Positions 1 to 8,945 of a stretch of 39,928 nucleotides of DNA are shown piece by piece. How positions within the stretch are numbered: position 1 is the first letter of the stretch; each line of letters begins with the position of its first letter. The notes beneath the pieces were generated by a model. The model was not told the DNA's origin. It ran no database searches and saw only the letters and a list, made by a program, of their open reading frames with translations. Position numbers and translations under genes: made by a program. The stretch is from Bacteroidaceae bacterium. GTDB taxonomy: Bacteria; Bacteroidota; Bacteroidia; Bacteroidales; Bacteroidaceae. The stretch is taken from positions 1 to 39,928 of the forward strand of contig JAGAAS010000018.1 in assembly GCA_017615125.1 (NCBI GenBank). Reading direction: 5' to 3'.

Positions 1-2320
1 CGATCTTATCGGCAGAGACCTCAAGCACAAGTACTGTCGAATGATCCTGTATGGGTCGTACATTTGTCCTTGATGGCGTCAGCACGACTCTCGAGGCATC
101 ATTTCCAATAGAAGCATCTACCATGTAGCCAGAACCTTCAAGAGGTGTCTTGACAGTTTTCAAACTCAACCCTTTGGGTAGGTGGATGTCGCACTGAAAG
201 GCATGATACCTGTCATCTTCTGTTTTCTCACACGACAATAGAATCGGAATATCCATACTCTGACCAAGTTCCACTTCAAAAGAATCTGCCAGGAAACGAG
301 TCGAAGGACTATAATATCCATAAGGTGTGACAGAAGAAGCACTATCTTCCTGTTGGATAATACGATGGACGATGCAGCCAACATCGCCTATATCAACAGA
401 GCCGTCGTAGTTGACATCAGCCAGAAACAAGTCTATCCCGGGAGCAGAACCAGTCTGGATATAATCAAACGTCAGCAAGGCATCAGTAACGGTGAGTTCT
501 CCATCTCTGTTCACATCGCCTTCTAAGCGACTCTCAAATTCGGTTAAATCACAGACAGTCAAATTGCTGACAATATACTTGGCCCTGTCATCCAGCCATT
601 TCTGAGCCTTTTGCGCAAGTGCTTGATAGGATACCTTTCGCCCCCACTTCTCCATATCATGTTCAAAGGACAGACGGGCAAAGTCATAGTAGTCTTGGAC
701 ATATTCCTTCAACTCGTCGATATTTCTGTTATATATAAAATCCATCCAAACTTTATAATAATATCGCTTCACAATGCCCAGTTCCATCAGATCATGAAAA
801 AAATAGTTTCCGACGGAACCATCGAGAGGGCGGAGCCACGCTGCTTTTTGATCCGTATCAAAATAGGTATTTGTTCTAGCGAATCCGTAACTCCAGTCAA
901 AATCCCATATAGGTCCAAAAATATATTTCGTGTCTTCCGATTCAAAATTCTCCTTGAACAGGAAGGTACTTTTAGGATGATTCAGCTCCACATTGTTGCT
1001 TAAATCATTCACAAGCAAAAACCTGGCACAAGCATCTATATCCAACAAATCACTTACTTCGTCAGATTGCAGAAGTATTGCCTTCGCCAGATGGTTGAAA
1101 CTCTGTTTGATTCGTTCCGTCTGCCCATCTATATCTGTGGAATAATAATAGGTAAGATCGGGTTCTTTTATGTTTACGGGAAGATTGTATGGATCAGAAC
1201 GGAATCGGTATTGTTCATCATACTCTCTACTAAGTTCGAGCAAGCAGTCAGACTTATCGTCAGCATCTAAACTGTTGTTTCCAAAGCCGACCTTTTCGGT
1301 AAACATATAATTGCCTTGATACGCACCATTCATATACAGTTCCACTGGAACGATGTGGTTACATGCAGCAACGCCCGCCAGCTGCCCGCTTTTCAAAGCC
1401 AGGGCATTGACGAATAATGAACCTGCCAGATAGTTCGACAAGAGCACCCAGTTCTTTCCCCCCGACAATCCAAAAGGACGCACTTTTTCATCGAACTTCA
1501 GGCGATAGGGTTTTTTGGGCCATCCCCAGCTTGTGTTTCCACGTCCTTTAATCCACACGTCACATAAAGGGAAATCGTCATAAACGCCATTACCCTGGAT
1601 GCTAAATGAAGCTTTCATATACACATCCTTGCTGGTCACCATACTACCCCCATCGATGTTGATGTCAATACGAGGCACGTTCATCGGATTGTCTGTCAGC
1701 CAATCCACATGTACCAAATAAGAATGCCCGAGAGGAACACTTTGTATTATTCCTTCTTCGTCGATTATCCATCGCAAGCAACCCGGACTTGCTACAGTAA
1801 AGACAATGTCGTGATCAAATCGATAACGTGACACCTTGCTTTTGGCTAATTCTCCCTCTGCGTACACCAGAGCATCTGGTTCACTTGTCCTGAAACTAGG
1901 CGTAAGTCTCTTACCAATCGAATTAGCGGCTATCCTAATGGTATCTAGTGTGTTAAGCTGTTGTTTCTCGTTACTGGGCAAACAATCCACAACTATATCT
2001 TGATGCAACGACGGATTATATTTGTTGTTAAACTTAAAAGAAGAAAAATAAGGAAGACTGGGGGCTTCCAAGCTCCACTTGCTGTACTCTGTCCCGGTAA
2101 ACGAAAAAAGATGTCCATCGTGGGACATGACACAAAGAGAACCATCTGGCAGTGTTTGAGGGACGGCAAAATAGTTGGACGAAAAGGCTTCCACTCCACC
2201 CCCTCTTAAATACACATAATACATGTCTTCCGCAGAGGCAGAAAAGGTTCCTTCTATAAGCAGAAACACAAGAATGATATGATATAAGTTATGATTTGCT
2301 CTTTTCATATCATGATTCAT
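1..2320 (-). CDS. CotH-kinase family secreted protein with dockerin-type repeats (partial, C-terminus outside window)
   Basis: The minus strand is open from ATG 2320 to the window edge, about 773 residues; an in-frame ATG at 2308 (MKRANHN...) is an equally good start. Residues 5-32 form a Sec signal peptide ending SASA. Residues about 220-480 carry CotH-kinase hallmarks: GRGNTSWGWPKKPYRLKF (259-276), a KNWVLLSNY segment, and GPIWDFDWSYG (from 469), whose acidic residues correspond to the metal-binding motif of CotH kinases. Two dockerin type I-like calcium motifs follow, DVNRDGELTVTDA (from 602) and DVNYDGSVDIGDV (from 635). The last 110 or so residues look like a cohesin-fold beta module. 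CotH proteins are atypical protein kinases known from spore coats; in Bacteroidetes they are exported and their targets are unknown. The gene is visibly more AT-rich than the operon upstream of it and is probably a separate unit. CotH assignment is firm; the cohesin-like call is tentative. Confidence 0.88.
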   Translation of the reverse strand, partial: MNHDMKRANHNLYHIILVFLLIEGTFSASAEDMYYVYLRGGGVEAFSSNYFAVPQTLPDGSLCVMSHDGHLFSFTGTEYSKWSLEAPSLPYFSSFKFNNKYNPSLHQDIVVDCLPSNEKQQLNTLDTIRIAANSIGKRLTPSFRTSEPDALVYAEGELAKSKVSRYRFDHDIVFTVASPGCLRWIIDEEGIIQSVPLGHSYLVHVDWLTDNPMNVPRIDINIDGGSMVTSKDVYMKASFSIQGNGVYDDFPLCDVWIKGRGNTSWGWPKKPYRLKFDEKVRPFGLSGGKNWVLLSNYLAGSLFVNALALKSGQLAGVAACNHIVPVELYMNGAYQGNYMFTEKVGFGNNSLDADDKSDCLLELSREYDEQYRFRSDPYNLPVNIKEPDLTYYYSTDIDGQTERIKQSFNHLAKAILLQSDEVSDLLDIDACARFLLVNDLSNNVELNHPKSTFLFKENFESEDTKYIFGPIWDFDWSYGFARTNTYFDTDQKAAWLRPLDGSVGNYFFHDLMELGIVKRYYYKVWMDFIYNRNIDELKEYVQDYYDFARLSFEHDMEKWGRKVSYQALAQKAQKWLDDRAKYIVSNLTVCDLTEFESRLEGDVNRDGELTVTDALLTFDYIQTGSAPGIDLFLADVNYDGSVDIGDVGCIVHRIIQQEDSASSVTPYGYYSPSTRFLADSFEVELGQSMDIPILLSCEKTEDDRYHAFQCDIHLPKGLSLKTVKTPLEGSGYMVDASIGNDASRVVLTPSRTNVRPIQDHSTVLVLEVSADKI

Positions 2321-2376
2321 TGCCAAATTGGATATATCATTTTTTTTGGGGGTGTAACAACATAGGAGCTAACACA

Positions 2377-2384
2377 CAAAACTA
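2377..2384 (-). promoter_or_regulatory. Possible -7 element for the CotH gene
   Basis: TAGTTTTG on the minus strand fits the Bacteroidetes TAnnTTTG element and lies about 57 nt before the start codon. No TTG is found at the usual 19-21 nt upstream; the nearest is 25 nt away. The call is weak. Confidence 0.25.
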
Positions 2385-2455
2385 TGGCAAATTGTTTTTA
2401 AGGAAGTAACAAAAAGAATCTATTGAGACGTTAGGTTTTATAGGAAGTTATTGGA

Positions 2456-4183
2456 TTATTCGTGATGGATGTACCAGTGGGAGGGGTTGCTGAGGAGCGT
2501 GCGCAGCGACTCGTCGGCAGGCTCCTGGGCGCCTTTCCTTCGGGCTACCCTGCCGGCAAGGTACGAGGGGTCGTCGCGGCGCAGGGCCACGCGCATGAGG
2601 TCGTAGAAGCGGTGTCCCTCGAAGGCGGTCTCGAGAGCCATCTCGTCGACGATGAGGTCCTCGACATACTGCTGCACCTCGGCAGGGGTGTACTGTGTGG
2701 CGGTGAGGGAGTCGGTGAGGTCGGGGATGGCGTACATGTCGTTGCCGAAGGAGCGCCCGCAGCCGCGCGCGTGGAGCCCGGCGAAGCGTGCCAGCGCCTC
2801 GGTGGTGTTGGCAAACGTGAAGGCGAGCGAGTCGCCCACCAGGCGGACGCTGCAGCCGTTCTTCAGGATACCGAAGGCCTCGTCGTAGCGTCCCAGGCAG
2901 TTGAGGGCTTCAGCCAGGCGCAGCCACACAGTGCCCGTCCTGTAGACGAAGACGTGCCCGCTCTGGTACTTCATGTTGATGAGGCGGTCCTTCTCCTCCT
3001 CCTTGTATGACGGACGTCCCTGCTGCGCCTGCTGCTCGTCGAACAGCGCGGGGAAGACGGCATAGCGCCGCATGTCGCCGCAGGTGAGGTGCTTGGTGGT
3101 CTTGGCATTCACCACATAGGCGTAGTCCTGCGCCTCGCAGAGCTCGCCGTAGGCTGCCGAGGGGCTGATGCGGTAGTGATAGTCGTTCTCCTCGGTGCTG
3201 CTGAAGACATTACTCAGCTCGCTCTTCGTCCCCTGCAGCTTCGTCGAAGCCATAGGGATGAGCGAGATAACCTCCTCGCCGCTGGGATTGTTGAACGTCC
3301 CCAGCCACGACGACGTGAAGCCCAGCAGCTCGTCGTTGGCGTTGATGCCCGACACGACAGCATTCTGCGTGCCCGTCGTCAGCTGCTCCTTAGCGAGGAA
3401 CGTGGCATACATACGAGCTGCCTGCTCGTAGTCGTGCTGCCAGAGGTACATGTCGGCGAGCACGAGCCTGACAGGGAAGAAGAACTTCGCCGAGGGGATG
3501 CCGTAGATGGTGCCGTAGGAGGGCTGCTCGGTATCGGTGAGCGGCAGCAGCTGCGGGATGAAGTAGTCGCAGATCTGCGCCAGCGTATAGCGCGGATAGT
3601 CCTTCTCGGCATCGGCAACCGTGAGGATGGGCTCGGTGTAGAAGGGCACCTCGCCGTAGATGAGCGCCAGCTGCATGTACGTCCATGCCCTCACAGCCGT
3701 CACCACAGCAAACTCCTTTGCCATCGCCCTGCGCCCCCCGACGAGCACCGTGGTGTCGGCGCGCGAGAGGAAATAGTTGCAGTTGTTGATGATGGCGTAG
3801 AAGTCGCTATAGTTCACGAGGCTGTTGTCGGCAGCCACGTTGTTCTGCACCAGCTGGCGCAGCTCGGTGGAGGTGTACTCGTTCTCGTCCACCAGATCGG
3901 CACGCAGCTCGCCCATCAGCACCACCTTGTCGGCTACCTTCTGCACGGAACCCAGGATGCCCATCACCGAGTAGACGGTGTCGGCAGCCTGCGAGAGGGT
4001 GTGCCCCTCTTCGGTGACATACTGCGACGAGGGCAGATCGAGCAGATCGGCACAGGCGCTCAAGGACAACAGGCCTGCGAGGGCCAAGGAGCCAAGGGCT
4101 ATATGGCTAAGTGAGAGCCTACAGCTTTTCAGGGCTAAGGGGCCAAGGGTTAAGAGGCTAAGTATATTATGAAATCGTTTCAT
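2456..4183 (-). CDS. SusD/RagB-family outer-membrane lipoprotein (second pair)
   Basis: This is the surface lid lipoprotein that partners the SusC-type transporter immediately upstream (4197-7373, a few bases apart). From ATG 4183 it has 575 residues, normal for SusD. An in-frame ATG at 4189 and GTG at 4192 are alternative starts. The lipobox LSAC puts the lipidated Cys at residue 44, after an unusually long leader built from near-repeats such as LGPLAL and LGSLALAG. The mature part has SusD character: an early DLLDLPSSQYV-type segment, helical TPR-like stretches, and a C-terminal region with EMALETAFEGHRFYDLMR, the conserved signature of RagB/SusD proteins. It is the last gene of the seven-gene FAS1/SusCD operon. 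The ligand cannot be inferred; no carbohydrate-active enzyme is encoded with it. Confidence 0.93.
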   Translation of the reverse strand: MKRFHNILSLLTLGPLALKSCRLSLSHIALGSLALAGLLSLSACADLLDLPSSQYVTEEGHTLSQAADTVYSVMGILGSVQKVADKVVLMGELRADLVDENEYTSTELRQLVQNNVAADNSLVNYSDFYAIINNCNYFLSRADTTVLVGGRRAMAKEFAVVTAVRAWTYMQLALIYGEVPFYTEPILTVADAEKDYPRYTLAQICDYFIPQLLPLTDTEQPSYGTIYGIPSAKFFFPVRLVLADMYLWQHDYEQAARMYATFLAKEQLTTGTQNAVVSGINANDELLGFTSSWLGTFNNPSGEEVISLIPMASTKLQGTKSELSNVFSSTEENDYHYRISPSAAYGELCEAQDYAYVVNAKTTKHLTCGDMRRYAVFPALFDEQQAQQGRPSYKEEEKDRLINMKYQSGHVFVYRTGTVWLRLAEALNCLGRYDEAFGILKNGCSVRLVGDSLAFTFANTTEALARFAGLHARGCGRSFGNDMYAIPDLTDSLTATQYTPAEVQQYVEDLIVDEMALETAFEGHRFYDLMRVALRRDDPSYLAGRVARRKGAQEPADESLRTLLSNPSHWYIHHE

Positions 4184-4196
4184 TTCCATCACGTCG

Positions 4197-7100
4197 TTAA
4201 AGGTTCAACTTCACACCCATGAGCAGGCTGCGTCCCTGGGGCACCAGGCCTGCATCGATTCCCTGCGACAACACGCTGTTGCCCACCGACGACTCGGGGT
4301 CGGGCCCGAGGTACCGAGTGAGCGTAAACAGGTTGTTGCCCGTGAGCCACACCGTCAGGCCCTGCATCCAGATGCTGTTGACAGGCAGCTTGTAGCTGAG
4401 CGTTGCGCGGCGCAGGCGCAGGTAGGAGCCGTCCTCGATCCAGCGATCGGAGAAGCGGGCGTTGCCCATCGGGTCGCCGAAGGTGGCCCGAGGAATATCC
4501 GTCTGTTGCCCTTCAGCTATCCAGCGGCGGTTGAGCGCCGTTGTCTGGTTGAAGAAGTTGCTGCCAGCCTCGAGCTGCGAGCGCAGGTAGTTGTAGACAT
4601 CGTTGCCCCACGAATAGCCCATCTGCACATCCAGCGACAGCCGCTTCCAGCGCAGCGAGCTGAAGATGTTGCCATAGGCATCGGGGTTGGGGTCTCCGAT
4701 CACAGTCTTGTCGGCATCGTTGATCTCGGAGTTGGAGTCCTGATCGACAAATATCATGTCGCCGGCACCGAAGTACTCGCGAGCCCCTGTTGTGAGCCGC
4801 TGATAGAGCCCTGCCTGCTGAGCCTCCTCGGTGGTAGCGAAGACGCCAGCCGTCTGATAGCCATAGAAGACGCCTGCGGGGTGCCCTACCGCCGTCAGCA
4901 CCTCAGCGCCGTAGAGGGCGGTGGTGAAGTCGCCGTCGGGCAGCTCGGTGATGGTGTTGCGGTAGTGCCCTACGGAGAAGCCTGCCTCCCACTCCCAGTG
5001 GCGCGAAGCAATCAGCTTTGAGGCGACAGCGACGTCGAAGCCGGTGTTCTCGAGCCGTCCCCCATTGCTCCAGTAGCTGCCCATGCCCGAGATCTCGGGG
5101 AGGCTCTTCAGCGTCAGCAGATGGGAGGTGAAGCTCTTGAAGACATTGGCGTTGACCTTCAGGCGGTTGCCGAAGGCAAGGACATCGGCTCCCCCGCTCA
5201 CGCGGCGTGTCGTCTCCCACTGGATGGTGTTATTACCTATCCCACTAAGTGTCAACCCTATGGAGTTGTCAAGATATTTGCGCGACGTGAAGCTCGTCTG
5301 CGCAGCGCTGATGCCTATGTCGTCATTTCCCGTGACGTCGTACCCAGCGCGCAGCTTCAGGAAGTCGATGCCGGGAACCGCAGCCATGAAGGGCTCCGAC
5401 GACATCAGCCACGCTGCCTGGAGCGAGGGGAACAGCCCCCACTTGACGCCTGCCAGCCCGAGCCCCTCCTTGGCGTTCGTGCCGAAGCGCGACGTCGTCT
5501 CCATCGTCACGGAGCCCTCGAGGAAGTACTTCTGCTGCAGGCTGTAGTCGGCGATGCCGTACCAGGCGAAGGAGCGCCAACGGTCGTCCTCGCCCCCAAC
5601 CTTCTTGAAGGCAAGCGAGTTCGACAGGTTGGGCGTCTTGTCGTTGCCCGTGTTGTGTCCCTCCTGCTGGCTGCTGTCGTAGCCGCTGTCGGTGAAGCGG
5701 AAGCCTCCCGTGAGCTGCCAGCCGTGGGCGCCGCTGGTGCCGTCCCAGCGCAAGCGGGTGTCGCTGAAGAGGCTCTCCTGCTTTGCCGTGAGGTTGGAGG
5801 CAGTGTTATACGAGGTGCCCACGCCGTTGATGTAGAACACGGGCACTCCCGTCATGGGCACGAAGGAGCGCTCGTTGACGTTGGCGAGGGAGTAGCTGAA
5901 GAGCGTCGATGCCGTCAGGTGGGCAGTGATGTCGTAGCTTGGGGCGATGGTGATGGTGAACATGCTCTGCTCGAGGTAGTTCTTGTTCCTTGCCTCGCCG
6001 TATTCGTTGATGGCAACGGGGTTGGCCCACGAGCTGTTGAGCGCCAGCCCCTGGGCGAAGTCGTCGGCATCCTCCACGAACGTTGTCAGCATGCCCTGCC
6101 CGTCGTAGCGGTAGGGATGGAGGAAGGGCGCCTTGATGTATCCGAGGAAGCCGGGCGACAGGATGGTGTTCGACTCGAAGTCCTCGGGCACCCCGTCGTT
6201 GCGCAAGTCGCGAGTATTGTTGTTATACGCCACATCGAAGCGTGTCTTCATTCTCTCCGTCAGCTTAATGTCAGTATTGAATCTGAGGTTGAGACGGCTG
6301 AAGTCGTTGCAGCGAAGCGTGCTCTGCGACGCAGCGTAGCCCAGCGAGAGGTTGTAGTCGGCAACCTCGTCGCCCCCCTGGACGTTGATGCTGTAGTTCT
6401 GCGAGAGGGCTTCGCAGTAGAGGAAGTCGTTCCAGCAGGTCTCGTTGTGGTACTTCTTATAATAGTAATACTGGGGATCGTCCTTCAGAAAGCGGAACGA
6501 CGTCTGCTTCGTCTCCGTGCCCCCGATGAGCTCGGAGGCGTAGAGCCTGAAGTCGGCAGCGTTCATCATCGCCATGAGCCTGGGGGCGCTCTCCACGCCT
6601 GCCATAGCATTCACCTCGATGCGAGTTGCCATGCTCTTGCTGCGCTTGGTGTCGATGACGATGACACCGTTGGCGCCCTTGGTGCCGTAGAGGGCGGTAG
6701 CGTTTTTCAGTACCGTTATGCGCTCAATGTCTGCCACGCTGATGTTGGCAAGCATGTTACCCGCATATCCCTCGTGAAGCAGCTCACGACCATACTGTCC
6801 GTCGTAGTAGACACCATCGACGATGACGAGCGGCTGGGCGTTGGCATGCAGCGAGTTGAGTCCTCCGACAAACATCGCTGCCCCCATAGCGGGCATGCCG
6901 CTGCGGGTGACGGAATGCACGTCAGCACCCAGCGCTGCCGCTATCTCCTCCCCTGCGCTGAGGGAGGCGCTTACGGAGAAGTCGTTGATGGAATGATGGC
7001 TTCCGACAGCCAGCTCCTGAGCGTAATCGTCGGAAAACGTTTCCGGGAAGAGGAGCACCTGCCCTGCCTTGCGAGCCGCTGCGATAGGCTTCTGGATGAG

Positions 7101-7373
7101 GTTGTAGCCGGGCGCCGAGACATCGAGCAACGTGGCTCCGTCGGGCACGCTTAGCGTGTACCCTCCCATCTCGTCGGTGAGCGTGGAATGCTGCTGCCCT
7201 CCGTGTACTGCCACGCGGGCTCCAGCTATGGGTTCCTGGGTGGAGGCATCTGCCACGATACCTTTCAACACAGTATCTGCCGACAACGTCTGCGAGAGCA
7301 TCAGCAATCCCACAACTATCAGTGCCCTGACAGCTATGCGTAGAGGAAAATCTGCTTTTATCATGGTATTCAT
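4197..7373 (-). CDS. SusC/RagA-family TonB-dependent outer-membrane transporter (second pair)
   Basis: A 1058-residue TonB-dependent receptor of the SusC type, which imports ligands across the outer membrane using TonB energy and is capped by the SusD protein encoded next to it. It has a signal peptide (about 1-32), a carboxypeptidase-regulatory-like beta domain (about 33-110, with VLKGIVADASTQEPIAGARV), a plug domain (about 120-245, with PLVIVDGVYYDG and ALYGTKGANGVIVIDTK) and a 22-strand barrel to the end. The start ATG 7373 overlaps the stop of the upstream FAS1 gene as ATGA, indicating translational coupling. Base composition is GC-rich with strong third-position bias. Sequence similarity to the first SusC of this operon is visible only in the plug motifs, so the two pairs probably bind different ligands. 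Confidence 0.96.
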   Translation of the reverse strand: MNTMIKADFPLRIAVRALIVVGLLMLSQTLSADTVLKGIVADASTQEPIAGARVAVHGGQQHSTLTDEMGGYTLSVPDGATLLDVSAPGYNLIQKPIAAARKAGQVLLFPETFSDDYAQELAVGSHHSINDFSVSASLSAGEEIAAALGADVHSVTRSGMPAMGAAMFVGGLNSLHANAQPLVIVDGVYYDGQYGRELLHEGYAGNMLANISVADIERITVLKNATALYGTKGANGVIVIDTKRSKSMATRIEVNAMAGVESAPRLMAMMNAADFRLYASELIGGTETKQTSFRFLKDDPQYYYYKKYHNETCWNDFLYCEALSQNYSINVQGGDEVADYNLSLGYAASQSTLRCNDFSRLNLRFNTDIKLTERMKTRFDVAYNNNTRDLRNDGVPEDFESNTILSPGFLGYIKAPFLHPYRYDGQGMLTTFVEDADDFAQGLALNSSWANPVAINEYGEARNKNYLEQSMFTITIAPSYDITAHLTASTLFSYSLANVNERSFVPMTGVPVFYINGVGTSYNTASNLTAKQESLFSDTRLRWDGTSGAHGWQLTGGFRFTDSGYDSSQQEGHNTGNDKTPNLSNSLAFKKVGGEDDRWRSFAWYGIADYSLQQKYFLEGSVTMETTSRFGTNAKEGLGLAGVKWGLFPSLQAAWLMSSEPFMAAVPGIDFLKLRAGYDVTGNDDIGISAAQTSFTSRKYLDNSIGLTLSGIGNNTIQWETTRRVSGGADVLAFGNRLKVNANVFKSFTSHLLTLKSLPEISGMGSYWSNGGRLENTGFDVAVASKLIASRHWEWEAGFSVGHYRNTITELPDGDFTTALYGAEVLTAVGHPAGVFYGYQTAGVFATTEEAQQAGLYQRLTTGAREYFGAGDMIFVDQDSNSEINDADKTVIGDPNPDAYGNIFSSLRWKRLSLDVQMGYSWGNDVYNYLRSQLEAGSNFFNQTTALNRRWIAEGQQTDIPRATFGDPMGNARFSDRWIEDGSYLRLRRATLSYKLPVNSIWMQGLTVWLTGNNLFTLTRYLGPDPESSVGNSVLSQGIDAGLVPQGRSLLMGVKLNL

Positions 7374-8929
7374 CTTTTTACCGGTTCAAGGATGATACAG
7401 TCTATCAAGAGCGTACGCGAATAGTCAGAGCGCTCCTTGCTCAGCACCTGGCTCTGAATCTTGAGCTTAGTAGTCGTTTCCGTCTCGCCATAGTTGCAGA
7501 AGGGGAAGCGGATGTTCTCAAGCACCGTCACCGTATCTATACGTTTGGCATCGGGATAGAGGTACGACGACTTCACCGTCGCCGTCTTCCCCTTCTCGTC
7601 GACATAGCTGAGGTTGGCAAGCAGCTTGTTGGGGAGCCCCACATTCGACCTGTCGGTGCTCAGCGTCTGGGGGAGGAACACCACCTTCACGTCGTATTCT
7701 GCCGAGAGGACATTGGGCACAGAGAAGGTGATGGATGGATTTGCCGACACCGACTTGGGCATCACCTCCACATAGCTTGTCTGAGACACCTTAGAGTAAT
7801 AAGCGCTGGCAGCAGAGAGGTTCCGCTTATACAAATCGCAGTTGTCGGTGTACTCCCGTCCCCGTGTGTTCTCAGCCTCCACCTGTAGCCTCTTGTGCCA
7901 CGATTCCCAGGGTTTGAAGCGCAGCGTGTCGACGGGGAACACCATCCCGTTGCTGCATTCGATGCCGTCGCCGAAGCTTCCGTACTCGGGCAGCAGCGTC
8001 TCCAAGGGGCGGTAGAAGGTATCGTTCGTTGTCGACACGATGGAATCGAGCGGAGAAGGCTGCCACGGCTGGCTGAATACCAGGTCGTTGACGATGGCGA
8101 GCTGCGCATAATGACGCTGCAGGGAGTCGCGCTCCGCGTTCTTCTCGTTGTAGCAATAGTACCCGCTCACCCTCTCGTAGGCCTTTTCCCAGGCATCGTT
8201 TGTCGGGAGAATCATCCAGTAGAGGCTGTCTTCATCATTAAGCTTTCCCAAACGATATAGCATTTCGTTGTAGTTGATGACAACGGAGTCGACATACGTT
8301 ATCTGCCCATCGACGACAGCTCCAGGCACGCTTGCCTCCTCGTCGAGTACCAACTCGTTGAAGGAATAGAGATAGTCGCACACCTTCGTGTAATCGGTGC
8401 CTTTCGACATATACTCCCACACGTTGCAGAAGAACGGCAGCTGCCCCTCGACGATGTGTAGTATGCCGTTGCGGCATCTTATATTCGTTTCCGTCAGCCT
8501 CTTCCCTGCCAGCTGGTAAGCTCCGCCTTCGTATTTGAGGAGCCCCCTCTTGCCGTTGAGCATGAGGATGTTCTTCGGCTCCGCCAGCAGCGGGCTGGCG
8601 CTGACGGCAAAGCGGCAGACGTGGTTCTCGATGACTTCCGTTACCTTCTCGTCAGCCGTGAGGGTGCCGTCAAGCGACAAAACTCCCGCTGGAGCAAACA
8701 CCGTCAACATCTGATCCCCGTCGAGGGTTTTGTCGTAGCCGCAGCTTTCGAGCAGTTGCCGGAAGGCGCCCAGCTCGCTGCGCGAGGCTATCTCGTCCCA
8801 GAGGGTCTTGTCCGATACGTTGTTGCCCTGCTCGTCGTAGTGGTTGTCCCACGTGTCGGCGCAAGCACTCAGGGCCAACAGGCCAACGAGGGCTAAAAGG
8901 CTACATATATACTTTCTTATCTTTCTCAT
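7370..8929 (-). CDS. Fasciclin (FAS1) domain lipoprotein with C-terminal beta-sandwich module (FAS1-C)
   Basis: The start is ATG 8929 (519 residues); the frame is open further upstream, but the signal peptide MRKIRKYICSLLALVGLL and lipobox LSAC (Cys23) fix the start. A purine-rich AGGAGG lies a few bases upstream, unusual here because Bacteroidetes rarely use Shine-Dalgarno pairing. The first FAS1 domain spans about 38-160 (QMLTVFAPAGVLSL, CRNGILHIVEGQLPF) and a second, more divergent one about 165-350 (MILPTNDAWEKAY, CSNGMVFPVDTL). Residues about 370-519 form a beta-rich module ending LLIDCIILEPVKR, resembling jelly-roll ligand-binding modules. FAS1 domains mediate adhesion or protein and glycan binding. 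The gene lies 16 nt after FAS1-B and overlaps SusC by 4 nt, so it is an operon member and probably a surface accessory lipoprotein. Confidence 0.85.
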   Translation of the reverse strand: MRKIRKYICSLLALVGLLALSACADTWDNHYDEQGNNVSDKTLWDEIASRSELGAFRQLLESCGYDKTLDGDQMLTVFAPAGVLSLDGTLTADEKVTEVIENHVCRFAVSASPLLAEPKNILMLNGKRGLLKYEGGAYQLAGKRLTETNIRCRNGILHIVEGQLPFFCNVWEYMSKGTDYTKVCDYLYSFNELVLDEEASVPGAVVDGQITYVDSVVINYNEMLYRLGKLNDEDSLYWMILPTNDAWEKAYERVSGYYCYNEKNAERDSLQRHYAQLAIVNDLVFSQPWQPSPLDSIVSTTNDTFYRPLETLLPEYGSFGDGIECSNGMVFPVDTLRFKPWESWHKRLQVEAENTRGREYTDNCDLYKRNLSAASAYYSKVSQTSYVEVMPKSVSANPSITFSVPNVLSAEYDVKVVFLPQTLSTDRSNVGLPNKLLANLSYVDEKGKTATVKSSYLYPDAKRIDTVTVLENIRFPFCNYGETETTTKLKIQSQVLSKERSDYSRTLLIDCIILEPVKR

Positions 8930-8945
8930 CGTTTTCCTCCTTTCC

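Noticed and set aside
5121-7154. Long plus-strand open frame (677 codons) opposite the second SusC gene
   Set aside because: It mirrors a clear SusC gene with strong third-position GC bias, which leaves the opposite strand open. No family motif or signal peptide is seen. The same applies to long antisense frames at 8844-10736, 12444-13835, 32138-33742 and 35917-37956.
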